From assembly GCA_002328495.1 (NCBI GenBank), contig DCUJ01000012.1, forward strand, positions 295,258-359,257: DNA of 64,000 nucleotides, in the 5' to 3' direction. Source of the DNA: Sulfurospirillum sp. UBA2217. Its GTDB lineage: Bacteria; Campylobacterota; Campylobacteria; Campylobacterales; Sulfurospirillaceae. Made by a program: the position numbers and the translations under genes. The notes beneath the pieces were generated by a model that worked only from the letters and a program-made list of their open reading frames with translations, was not told the origin of the DNA and made no database searches. Shown in pieces: positions 1 through 7,938 of this stretch. The stretch's first letter is position 1. Each line of letters opens with the position of its first letter.

Positions 1-1
1 T

Positions 2-1663
2 GCCTCAAAAAAAGCTGCTCTCATGCTTACGATAGACAAAGAAGAAGAAGAAGCTAAAATTCAGTGGGGGAAGCGTAAAACAGAAGTCATGTCTGGTAAA
101 AACCAGTTCATCCTCTATTTAAATACCCTCAAAAGTGATAAGGAAGCGATTGAAAAGCTTTTCAATACAAAAAGCGATAAATACCGTCAAGATTACGATA
201 ATTCTCTCAGTTTAGTGCAAAAAGATAAAAAATTAGCAAAAAGTGAATTCGAGAGTCTCTGCAAATCAATTGATTCAACTCTATCTTCAGAAATAAAAAC
301 ACTTGAATCTGAACGGATTGATGCACTTAAAAAAGACGGGTTAGATGAACAGAAGGTAATTGAGCTCCAAAAGCAATTTGAGAATGCAAAAAGTATACTT
401 GAAGATGCTCAGGCCAACAAAGATCTTGTGTTGCGATGGCGTGATGAGAAAATAGAATTAGACAAGCTCTCAGAAGTAAATGAAAAAGTTAAAACAACGA
501 ACCAAACGTTTTTATTAGCAGATGAGCTCCAAAAACGAGAGACAGAAAGAATAAATAATGAAAAAAAAGCTTATCAAGATAAATTAAATGGATTAGCTAG
601 AAAAGTTGAAGACCTGAATAAAGAACTTAAAGGGGCTGAAACTGTTCTCAGCAATTACTCACAATATCGAGTTATAGCAGAGAATATGGCTCTAGGAGTT
701 AGTCCGGATGAACAAATCGTAGAGATTATTAGTAACTATCTTGTAAGTGCTGAAAACAAGATGCATAAAAGTATTGAATTTATTGCAATTGAGATACAGA
801 AATTTACAGCAAAGCTTGCTGCTGATAAGGTGTGGTTTGAATATTCGTTAAACACTATGGAAGATCGGATGCGAAGCATTGACAATCTGAGATTTTTCGT
901 TGAAGGTGGTGGCTTAGACGCTATAAAAAGCACACTAACTGAGGATATCAGAGCTATACAAAGCAACTCAAAATTACAGTTCAAGAGTTTAAGCCGAGAG
1001 AGTGGTCAAATTGAATCAGTTATGAATAAGATGCGAAAACGATTGAAGGATTCCATTGAACATATCAGAGTAATTGATGAAATAGATCTTCGATATCGCC
1101 AGAGCCCACATAAAATTCTGAAGCTGTTTGAAGGAATTAGAGACACCGACCTAATCTACGATATATCTTCTCTTTTTGTCGATAAGAATAAACAGAATGA
1201 AAACACATCTAAAGTGCTGAAGTTATTTGGTGAATTAAGCGAAGTAATCGAACAGGAACATACTGGTAGTCTTTCAATTGCTGATACCTTTGAAGTTGAT
1301 TTGAAGGTTATGGAAAATGGAGAAGATAGCGGCTGGATTGTCTCACGCAACAAAATCGGCTCAGAAGGAACATCACGAATGATTAAAACCTTACTTTACA
1401 TAATCTTGCTTGACACTGCATTCTCAATGACTAGAAAAGCATCACATGCACCAATCCATGTATTCGTCGATGAGATTGGCACAATTTCCAAGAAAAATAT
1501 AAGCTCAATCATAAATTTTGCCAATGATTGCGGTATTATGTTTATCAATGCTGCTCCAGACATTAAGGCGGCTAGTGCATTCGATAAAATCTTTCAGTAT
1601 TCGTTTCTAGATGGAAGAACAAAATATAAATCAAAAATTGAAATGATGGTAACACGACGATGA
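2..1663 (+). CDS. SMC-like coiled-coil ATPase, C-terminal part (JetC/DUF3584-like)
   Basis: The reading frame is open to the window edge, so this is only the C-terminal ~553 residues of a larger protein; the Walker A half lies outside. From the first visible ATG (position 23), residues 1-380 are mostly charged, heptad-rich coiled coil. An ABC-signature-like stretch (GSEGTSRMIK, about 446-455) precedes a Walker B strand, PIHVFVDEIG (about 477-486, catalytic D483/E484). This order is the C-terminal head of SMC/MukB/JetC-type ATPases, and the ending resembles the DUF3584 group. The stop overlaps the start of the next gene (ATGA), implying coupled translation with a JetD-like Toprim protein. In Wadjet and MksBEFG systems such pairs load on and cleave plasmid DNA. 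Membership in that group is inference; upstream kleisin-like subunits would confirm it. Confidence 0.75.
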   Translation, partial: ASKKAALMLTIDKEEEEAKIQWGKRKTEVMSGKNQFILYLNTLKSDKEAIEKLFNTKSDKYRQDYDNSLSLVQKDKKLAKSEFESLCKSIDSTLSSEIKTLESERIDALKKDGLDEQKVIELQKQFENAKSILEDAQANKDLVLRWRDEKIELDKLSEVNEKVKTTNQTFLLADELQKRETERINNEKKAYQDKLNGLARKVEDLNKELKGAETVLSNYSQYRVIAENMALGVSPDEQIVEIISNYLVSAENKMHKSIEFIAIEIQKFTAKLAADKVWFEYSLNTMEDRMRSIDNLRFFVEGGGLDAIKSTLTEDIRAIQSNSKLQFKSLSRESGQIESVMNKMRKRLKDSIEHIRVIDEIDLRYRQSPHKILKLFEGIRDTDLIYDISSLFVDKNKQNENTSKVLKLFGELSEVIEQEHTGSLSIADTFEVDLKVMENGEDSGWIVSRNKIGSEGTSRMIKTLLYIILLDTAFSMTRKASHAPIHVFVDEIGTISKKNISSIINFANDCGIMFINAAPDIKAASAFDKIFQYSFLDGRTKYKSKIEMMVTRR

Positions 1664-2517
1664 CACTAAAAACAGCTAAATACCTTGTTCGTTTATGTAA
1701 CGGTGAGTCACTACGCCGTGCAGATTTCAGTTCGAAACTTGATCTGGACGATATGCTCGATTTTGGAGTACTTCAACAAGAACCACTCACAAAATGCTCT
1801 TTTGAGGTAACACTAAGAAGCATCGAAGCCCTAAATCAATATCTTGTAAATTACCAGGGCATCAATGACCTTGAAAACTATATCAAAGTCATGGAAATGG
1901 ATGTTCCAACTCGTAGTAATATCGCTAATCTCGGAGAAAATGATAAGCTACGCTCAATTAATCCCAAAAGTGGCTTGCATGTAAACAGTCCAGACGGAGT
2001 TACTGTACGAATCGATGGAAAGGAAGTCACACTATCCTTCCCCTATAACTGTGCCCTTTTTATCGGTAAAAATTCAAAAATAGAGATTGACGCAAATGTC
2101 TTGATAATAGGAGTTGAAAATTTTGAGAATATCAAGTTCTCACTGAGAGAAAGAAGTATTTTTCCAGAAGAGAAGCAGATTGTTTTTATTGAGCGTGGAC
2201 CAGTTTTACAGCAGTATCTTTCAAATGTGCCTAACCAATACCTACATTTTGGAGATATAGACCTTCCCGGAATTTCCATCTACCAAACAGAATATGCACC
2301 AGTCACCAAAGAAAGAGGAAGTTTTTTTATTCCTATCGATATAGAGACGCTACTGAAAAGAGGTTCATCCACACTTCATAATAAACATTTAGCCAAATAT
2401 GGATCGCTAAAAGGAATCAATCCTGACATAGAATCCCTTATTAAACTGATTAAAGATAAAAAAAAGAGACTGGCACAAGAATATTTTCTTAATTCAGCTA
2501 TATCAGATTACGCCTAG
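1660..2517 (+). CDS. JetD/MksG-like Toprim protein (DUF2220-type C-terminus)
   Basis: The 285 residues begin with a likely winged-helix region (1-66) and end with a Toprim-like core. The strand VLIIGVENFENI (147-158) supplies the acidic residue E153, and HFGDIDLPGI (196-205) gives the D199-x-D201 pair. This is close to the GDIDTHGF motif of JetD and the DGDPYG motif of the topoisomerase VI A subunit. JetD is the nuclease subunit of Wadjet systems; it is nearer 390 residues, so this is a short version. It starts inside the stop codon of the SMC-like gene. The family call rests on motif spacing alone. Predicted role: DNA cleavage directed by the SMC partner. Confidence 0.7.
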   Translation: MTLKTAKYLVRLCNGESLRRADFSSKLDLDDMLDFGVLQQEPLTKCSFEVTLRSIEALNQYLVNYQGINDLENYIKVMEMDVPTRSNIANLGENDKLRSINPKSGLHVNSPDGVTVRIDGKEVTLSFPYNCALFIGKNSKIEIDANVLIIGVENFENIKFSLRERSIFPEEKQIVFIERGPVLQQYLSNVPNQYLHFGDIDLPGISIYQTEYAPVTKERGSFFIPIDIETLLKRGSSTLHNKHLAKYGSLKGINPDIESLIKLIKDKKKRLAQEYFLNSAISDYA

Positions 2518-2641
2518 GAAGATCTTATTTCATATTAAATACGGATTAAGTCATTTCACCATTAATTCAATTAAGTAAAACTAAAACAATTTTACTACAC
2601 TAATTTGGTTATGACTTCAAATCCTAAATTCTACAGTTATC

Positions 2642-3403
2642 TTAATATCTGAGTTTCATTTCTTTACACATAACACAAAATTCATCGGTATTATTCCACT
2701 CTGGAATTTTTGTTGACATCTCAATACATTGCTCACATGTCATATTTTTAACAAAGTGCAATAGAAACTCATCATCAATTTCTTCATATTCATTCGGTAG
2801 TATAAATTTTTTAAAAATATTGGCTTTTTGAGGGAGTTCTTTTTTTGTAAAATAATATATTGCAAATAAACACATTACCCCAGTTGCAAAATCTAGCAAA
2901 CTTAGAACTTCTTCTTTAGTATATGTTGGGATAAATAAACCATTTTTAACCCTTTTAGTTACTTGAGCTTGCATGCTGTTATGTGTATAATCACATAATT
3001 CTCTCCATTTTTCTTTCACCATTATTCCCATTGGACCAAATTCTTCATTATCAGTCTTGTTTTTACAATAAAAGCTATCGTCAAGATCTTTCACCAATTG
3101 CGCCATTTCAGCAAAACGATCCCTTGTTCTTCTATAAATACCTTCAGCTTTTTTATAGCTACAAACTTCTGTAACCCATTGTGCTTTAATAAATGCCTCA
3201 AATATTACTCTTGTAAGGACCAATGCAGAACCATATTTTTGACCTTCTGCCAAAATAAGCATTGAAGAGAAATGCTCAAATGCTAAATCAAAGTAGCCAG
3301 ATGTAATTATGTCTTTTACATTGTCGGAAATACGTATATCGCTTAAAGCTTTTGTTAGTTCAGTGTGAATTTTTTCTATATGTATTGGGCTTTGTTTATA
3401 CAT
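2642..3403 (-). CDS. hypothetical protein, DUF6988-like, with two C-terminal CxxC pairs
   Basis: A helical protein of 253 residues with no signal peptide. The segment GSALVLTRVIFEAFIKAQW (58-76) resembles the helical core of DUF6988/DUF5677-type proteins often found in variable islands. Two pairs of cysteines, at 223/226 and 243/246, could bind one zinc ion. The gene follows the thermonuclease gene with zero intergenic bases and so belongs to the P63C operon as its last gene. No enzymatic motif is visible and I do not assign a function. Confidence 0.55.
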   Translation of the reverse strand: MYKQSPIHIEKIHTELTKALSDIRISDNVKDIITSGYFDLAFEHFSSMLILAEGQKYGSALVLTRVIFEAFIKAQWVTEVCSYKKAEGIYRRTRDRFAEMAQLVKDLDDSFYCKNKTDNEEFGPMGIMVKEKWRELCDYTHNSMQAQVTKRVKNGLFIPTYTKEEVLSLLDFATGVMCLFAIYYFTKKELPQKANIFKKFILPNEYEEIDDEFLLHFVKNMTCEQCIEMSTKIPEWNNTDEFCVMCKEMKLRY

Positions 3404-3910
3404 TTATTTACACAACTTACTCATAACTTCATAATTAATACTCCATAGCCCTTTTTTCCCATCTTTTGCATTTTGCAGTACACTATCTAGCTCTTTAGGA
3501 TATTTTGTCTTTTTGTAGATGCAGGCATATCCATCTTTGATAATTTGAGTAGAATAATCGATGCCGTTTTTCTTTACTGTACCAAGTGTTCTACCATATT
3601 GGTCTTTTTTATCTGAATTGATAATAACTGTATCACCTTTTTGGAAAAACTTTGAAGCATAAGCACTTGATAATTGTCCTAAATCTTGTTCATCTTTTGT
3701 GGAAATCCCAGCCTTTTTAGCATCTTTATCTAGTTTTGCACCGCCATATTTTTCAGGTGTGTCTATGTAAAGAATGCGAATTTTTACATCTTCTTTTCCG
3801 ACTGTGATATGTAAAGTATCACCATCAGTTACTTTGGTTACTATGGCCGTTGTTTCTAGGGCGAAGGATAATGATAATAATAAAATTAAAAACGATAAGT
3901 TTCGCATCAA
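3404..3910 (-). CDS. exported thermonuclease (SNase-like)
   Basis: The 168-residue protein has a hydrophobic N-terminus (residues 4-17) fitting a Sec signal peptide, then a staphylococcal nuclease fold. The Ca-binding and catalytic set is complete: DGDT (D29/D31), R45 and D50-T-P-E53 in RILYIDTPE, and R107 in DQYGR, matching D21, R35, D40, E43 and R87 of the S. aureus enzyme. It should hydrolyse DNA and RNA outside the cytoplasm, in periplasm or medium. It lies 7 bases after the P63C gene, as the middle gene of a three-gene unit. Such nucleases are common on conjugative and integrative elements, where they can destroy incoming DNA. That role is inferred. Confidence 0.88.
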   Translation of the reverse strand: MMRNLSFLILLLSLSFALETTAIVTKVTDGDTLHITVGKEDVKIRILYIDTPEKYGGAKLDKDAKKAGISTKDEQDLGQLSSAYASKFFQKGDTVIINSDKKDQYGRTLGTVKKNGIDYSTQIIKDGYACIYKKTKYPKELDSVLQNAKDGKKGLWSINYEVMSKLCK

Positions 3911-3917
3911 AAGTCCA

Positions 3918-4916
3918 TTAAAAAAGTTTAGATTGTTTTGTTTGTTTTGGCTTGTACTCTTTTTTTTGTTTAGATATAGATTCTAATTCGATAGTATGAC
4001 CATTTTCATCAAATTCAAAAGGTAGATCGAACTTGCCTTTTTTTCTATCTTTTAATTTTTGGAAGTTATACCATACTTCTTTCATAGTGTCAGATAATCT
4101 AAACAATGTAAGGACCTGTTCAATCTGACTCTTTAAGTGATTATTACCTATATCTTCCGTCAAGAATTGGTGCATTCTTGCCGTTTTGTTTCCCGCCTCG
4201 CTTGTTGGCGTCTTACGTTTTAATTCATCTTTTACACCGGATGGCAATTCATCATAAATTAAAGAATTTGTCCAAGCTCCAATAACCCCTGGTCTATTTT
4301 TAATACCATTCACGCTAAATTCCCATCCATTTAGTCTAAAAAGTTCTTTGTAAAAAACATCAGGAAATTTCTTTTGCCATGGCAACAATTCTTCACTAAT
4401 ATAGACTTTGAGTATTTTCTGTAGTTCGTCTTTTTCTCTATCATATTGATAGCCAGTTGCTTCATCAACTAGAGCTGTAATACCTATTTTTGCCAACGAA
4501 CGCATTAGTATTTCTGCTTTCATGGCTTTAGGCAATTGCGAAGCCTGTAGTGTTCTATGTTCTCTTGCTTTTAACCATACTTCACATACTTTTGGAAGAA
4601 TAGTTGCATTATAACCCTGAAGTCTGTTTTTTCCATCAGTTGTATAATTGATAGGAGCGAGGTCCTTATCTTCAAATACACCATAAATAAAAGGTTCTAG
4701 TGCTTTTGATGACAAAAATAGTGGCAAAGGTCCATTGTCATTATTTTCCATGTTTTGACTTCTCAATTTATAGTTTTTTCCACCACTTGAGCCAAAATTT
4801 TTAATAATGTTCGTTTCGTTCAATACTCTTGTCCCATCTTCTAAAACAGCACACGGTATTGTCATATCACCAATTTCTAATTCACCTCTATAATTTGCTT
4901 TTAGTATTTTTGACAT
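3918..4916 (-). CDS. P63C domain protein
   Basis: A soluble protein of 332 residues. The C-terminal part (about 183-290) carries the P63C signature: FPDVFYKELFRLNGW, then NRPGVIGAWTN, YDELPSGV, and a basic helix-rich tail. P63C proteins occur in phages, prophages and islands; no biochemical activity is established to my knowledge. The last 20 residues are lysine-rich and could contact nucleic acid. It is the first gene of the minus-strand unit with the thermonuclease and the CxxC protein, and diverges from a small HTH gene across 137 bases that contain an inverted repeat. Confidence 0.8.
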   Translation of the reverse strand: MSKILKANYRGELEIGDMTIPCAVLEDGTRVLNETNIIKNFGSSGGKNYKLRSQNMENNDNGPLPLFLSSKALEPFIYGVFEDKDLAPINYTTDGKNRLQGYNATILPKVCEVWLKAREHRTLQASQLPKAMKAEILMRSLAKIGITALVDEATGYQYDREKDELQKILKVYISEELLPWQKKFPDVFYKELFRLNGWEFSVNGIKNRPGVIGAWTNSLIYDELPSGVKDELKRKTPTSEAGNKTARMHQFLTEDIGNNHLKSQIEQVLTLFRLSDTMKEVWYNFQKLKDRKKGKFDLPFEFDENGHTIELESISKQKKEYKPKQTKQSKLF

Positions 4917-4983
4917 TTCATGATCCTATGGTTGCATAAATATAGTGCAAGTAAATTAAATCTACTCGCACATGATAGAATTG

Positions 4984-5010
4984 CAAAAGAATCATTTATG
5001 GTTTCTTTTG
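4984..5010. promoter_or_regulatory. inverted repeat, candidate operator
   Basis: Perfect 8-base arms CAAAAGAA (4984-4991) and TTCTTTTG (5003-5010) with an 11-base spacer lie between the divergent P63C and HTH genes. Placement suggests binding by the neighbouring HTH protein; this is untested. Confidence 0.35.
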
Positions 5011-5053
5011 AATTTTGATTCATATTGTACATCTATGAAGGAGAATAAGTCAA

Positions 5054-5377
5054 ATGGAAATTAAGTTAGAAAACCTAGATTTGATACCTGAAATTCTTGA
5101 AAAATTGAAAATAATCGAACAAAGACTAGATGCTTCTGGAACAAAAAGATGGCTGAATGTCGAAGAAACAAGTCACTATATTGGATATTCAAAAGACCGG
5201 ATTTATAATCTTAAATCAGAGGTATTTATTGAAGGAATTCACTATCACAAAAAAGGGAAACTTTTATTTGATCGATATGAACTCGATAAGTGGATAATGG
5301 GAGATAATCGGTCAAACAAAAATTCAAAAAAAATTGTAGATGATCTTATGGCTTCTGTCCTAAAAAAGCATCAATAA
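5054..5377 (+). CDS. excisionase/AlpA-like helix-turn-helix protein
   Basis: A 107-residue protein. Residues 1-28 form a short amphipathic helix, followed by a MerR/AlpA-type winged HTH: WLNVEETSHYIGYSKDRIYNLKSE, then a wing with FIEGIHYHKKGKLLFDRYELDKWI. Proteins of this size and layout serve as recombination directionality factors or small repressors on mobile elements. An AGGAG about 11 bases before the ATG supports the start. No integrase lies beside it here. It is divergent from the P63C operon, so it may repress that promoter as well as its own. Confidence 0.7.
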   Translation: MEIKLENLDLIPEILEKLKIIEQRLDASGTKRWLNVEETSHYIGYSKDRIYNLKSEVFIEGIHYHKKGKLLFDRYELDKWIMGDNRSNKNSKKIVDDLMASVLKKHQ

Positions 5378-5384
5378 ATACTGT

Positions 5385-5477
5385 TTAGTTTGGTGAAACT
5401 AGTAAAATTTTATCTAAAAGATTTTCACACCAACGATTATAAGGTATATTATCTATCTTGGAACATAATCTATATCC
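5385..5477 (-). pseudogene. 3' tail remnant of a second TnsE-like gene
   Basis: Translated on the minus strand this gives about 30 in-frame residues ending NRWCENLLDKILLV-SPN-stop. This matches the end of the TnsE-like gene at 9601-11283 (DRWCKNLLDKILVV). At the DNA level 5401-5437 and 9626-9662 agree at 35 of 37 bases in the same orientation. The frame is closed by a stop just upstream (5478-5480), so only the tail survives. It implies a second copy of the gene once lay here, or that 4.2 kb was rearranged between the two copies. Confidence 0.6.
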
Positions 5478-5508
5478 TTATTCTTTTATAAATTAGTAGA
5501 GAATTATT

Positions 5509-5778
5509 ATGCTAAAATCACTGAAATTATTATTGGTGACAATTATGCAATCATTAAATATTCTATCTTTTAAAAAGCTTTTACAATTTGCAGGAACGAT
5601 TATTGTCATCATTTGTCTATTTCTGATATTTTTAGGAGTAGCCAAAATTGATTCCTATTTTGAGCAAAAGTGTACAGAATATATTTCAAGTAAGTCTATG
5701 TCATTAAAACACAATGAAAATGAAGTCAACTTGCAGTTAAGTGAACACATAAAAAATGATTTAACACCAATTTTTTAA
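5509..5778 (+). CDS. N-terminal fragment of a split membrane histidine kinase
   Basis: The 89 residues contain one transmembrane helix (about 25-45) and the start of an extracytoplasmic region. The frame stops in a run of six T (5771-5776). The -1 frame continues without a stop from 5760 straight into the kinase gene below. If the run had seven T, the junction would read NDLTPIF-LNTNLGSIF and give one protein of about 590 residues. Options are a deletion, a phase-variable tract, programmed -1 slippage on A-TTT-TTT, or a sequencing error. A weak AGAG precedes the ATG. Confidence 0.6.
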   Translation: MLKSLKLLLVTIMQSLNILSFKKLLQFAGTIIVIICLFLIFLGVAKIDSYFEQKCTEYISSKSMSLKHNENEVNLQLSEHIKNDLTPIF

Positions 5779-5867
5779 ATACAAACCTCGGTTCGATTTT
5801 TACTGACCTAGACAGTCTTATTCGCTCAAAAACAATACCCCTAGTAGATGTATTTGAACATAATTTT

Positions 5868-7289
5868 GTGGACAACATAAAGTCAAAGACTTACGAAAAA
5901 GACAATATCTTGAAGTCAAAAACTCTTAATAAAGAACAAAATATTTCTATAAAAAATGTTGTCGAAAGAATTACAAATATAATAAAGATAGGACAAGAAT
6001 ATAAACAAAAATATAAATCCTCATTAGGAAGTATCGTTGTTGTTCCGAAGTTAGGTGCATGCGGAATTGGACAGTGCTTAGTTAGTGGATATTCTATTGA
6101 CACAGACAATAATTACATCTATTTTTTAGACAGAGATAAGCTATATTCATTTTTGGAAAATAAAGAAAATTTTATTTCTATTGAAGCACCTTCAAGAACA
6201 ATGTATTTCGAGAAAGAATTATTGCTCAAAGATTATTTGTCTCGTTTTGAAAAACTAATGATATTACAAAAAAGTAGCGTCACAAATAGTGAAACCTTGG
6301 TTAAAAAAATTGCATTTGACTTGTACTATGAATTCATAAGAAATATAATAATTTTTTTATTCTGTATTTTTAGTGTAGTAGTATTCATCCTTTACTCAAT
6401 TTATGCAAGCAATAAAATTACACATATGAAAAATATTCTCAAGTTATCAAAAGAAAAAGAACTACTAAAACAAGAGAACAATAATGAACAAGAACAATTA
6501 ATTATAGAAAAAAACAAATTTCAACAAGCAAAAGAACTTTTCAGCAAGGAAAAATCTCAATTTGAAAAATTTCAAGCAAAACAAAGCGAGCGAGAAAAAG
6601 CACTAGATAACTTACAAACTGAACTTTATCATGATATTACAACCAATACTCGAAAAGTTATAGAATTATCGACTGTTGCACTGTTGTTAATAAGTAAAAA
6701 TGAAAATGAAAAAGCTATCAATCTTATACAAAGAATTCACGATTTAGAAGATTGTAAGAACAAGGGCATGAGCATTAATAAACGATTGATTGAACATTCC
6801 TCCTTTGGTACAAAAGGTACTATAACAGTTTACTTCCCATATGATTTTATTCAAGAATCTTTTATTAAAAATTTGCTAGGAAACACATCACCATTATTGC
6901 AACATAATATCCAAGAATGGATTGAAACTTTAAAAACATACCGAGAACAATGGGAGTTCTTCAAAATTGAAAATTATATTGAAAATGACCTCTCAAGAAT
7001 AATGTACAAATTACTATCTAATGCATATAAACATAATAGTTTTGACTTTATGCCTAAAATAAGATTGAATTTCCTTTTATTAAATAATTATTTTGAAATA
7101 AGAGTTTCAAATTACCTAGTTAACTCGTCTGTGACAGAAGCATCTATACAAAAAGCATTTTATACACATGGTAATTTAGCTGCCGCATACAAATTAGCAA
7201 TAGAGTATAATTTAGAACTTAATGTTGAAATTGAAAAAGAAAAAAACGAAATTCATTTTCTAATAAAAGGAAAAAATTCAAATGGTTAA
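5868..7289 (+). CDS. histidine kinase-like sensor, C-terminal part (frameshifted gene)
   Basis: The listed GTG start is only the first usable one; the frame is open back to 5760 and joins the preceding fragment by a -1 shift. From the GTG, residues 1-155 are extracytoplasmic, 157-180 a transmembrane helix, 186-252 coiled coil. An H-box-like YHDITTN places the candidate phosphorylated His at 255. The ATPase region has an N-box (LLSNAYKHN, 382-390) but a degenerate G1 box (VSN instead of a DxG) and a THGNLAAA stretch in place of G2. ATP binding may be weak. It overlaps the receiver gene by 8 bases, so the two form a two-component pair. The sensed signal is unknown. Confidence 0.65.
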   Translation: MDNIKSKTYEKDNILKSKTLNKEQNISIKNVVERITNIIKIGQEYKQKYKSSLGSIVVVPKLGACGIGQCLVSGYSIDTDNNYIYFLDRDKLYSFLENKENFISIEAPSRTMYFEKELLLKDYLSRFEKLMILQKSSVTNSETLVKKIAFDLYYEFIRNIIIFLFCIFSVVVFILYSIYASNKITHMKNILKLSKEKELLKQENNNEQEQLIIEKNKFQQAKELFSKEKSQFEKFQAKQSEREKALDNLQTELYHDITTNTRKVIELSTVALLLISKNENEKAINLIQRIHDLEDCKNKGMSINKRLIEHSSFGTKGTITVYFPYDFIQESFIKNLLGNTSPLLQHNIQEWIETLKTYREQWEFFKIENYIENDLSRIMYKLLSNAYKHNSFDFMPKIRLNFLLLNNYFEIRVSNYLVNSSVTEASIQKAFYTHGNLAAAYKLAIEYNLELNVEIEKEKNEIHFLIKGKNSNG

Positions 7290-7815
7290 AATACTTATAA
7301 TAGATGATGATACGATGTTGCAAGAAGCTTTAAATACAAAACTAAAATATAATCAGAGTGCTACAATAAAAACCAATAAAAACCATTCAGTGGCGCAATT
7401 TAATTTTATGCCACTTGTGGTACAAGTCTATTTTTTCTTTGACCCTATCGAAGCATTAAACACCATTAAACAAGAATCCATAACAAATGTAGCAAAAAGA
7501 GATTTTTGTCTTAGCTATGATTTAATACTTGTAGATTTGAAATTTGATGTATATGATTCAAATACATCAAATCCTCTCAAGACAAGTGGTTATAAAATGC
7601 TGCAAGAATATAATAACTTAATAGAAAAGGTCTTTTATTTGGCTAAAAATCCTGAGGTGGATATCATAACTTCAATGCCATTGGCTAAAGATGATATCAT
7701 TCAAATGAAGGGTGAATGCACGAGGATTCAATTGAAAAACACTCAAGACAAAGATTCAGAAGTTATCTTAAAAAGAATTTTTGAATTTTTAGATACACAA
7801 AAGAATTCAAAATAA
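7282..7815 (+). CDS. stand-alone receiver (response regulator-like) protein
   Basis: The 177 residues are a CheY-like receiver without an output domain. KILIIDDDT (3-11) gives the acidic pocket, LILVDLKFD carries the likely phosphoacceptor Asp, IITSMP the switch Thr/Ser, and a Lys follows in QLKNTQDKD. Two extra segments, about residues 25-50 and 90-115, make it longer than CheY and could be the interaction surface. It is coupled to the split histidine kinase. With no DNA-binding domain it must act through protein contacts, perhaps on the convergent 461-residue protein; that is a guess from proximity. Confidence 0.65.
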   Translation: MVKILIIDDDTMLQEALNTKLKYNQSATIKTNKNHSVAQFNFMPLVVQVYFFFDPIEALNTIKQESITNVAKRDFCLSYDLILVDLKFDVYDSNTSNPLKTSGYKMLQEYNNLIEKVFYLAKNPEVDIITSMPLAKDDIIQMKGECTRIQLKNTQDKDSEVILKRIFEFLDTQKNSK

Positions 7816-7938
7816 AAGGAATTATTTAGCGGCTTTCATCTATCCATAATTATGACTAATTTTCTTTCGAGATTAGCTGTTGTGATAATATAGTAGCTGA
7901 GAGCTTTTTTATTGAAAATATTTATTCTCTCAAAATTT

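Noticed and set aside
2576..2600. short GTAAAA/TTTTAC hairpin between the Toprim gene and the CxxC protein gene
   Set aside because: Only 6 pairs, all but one A-T per arm, in AT-rich DNA; too weak to call a terminator.
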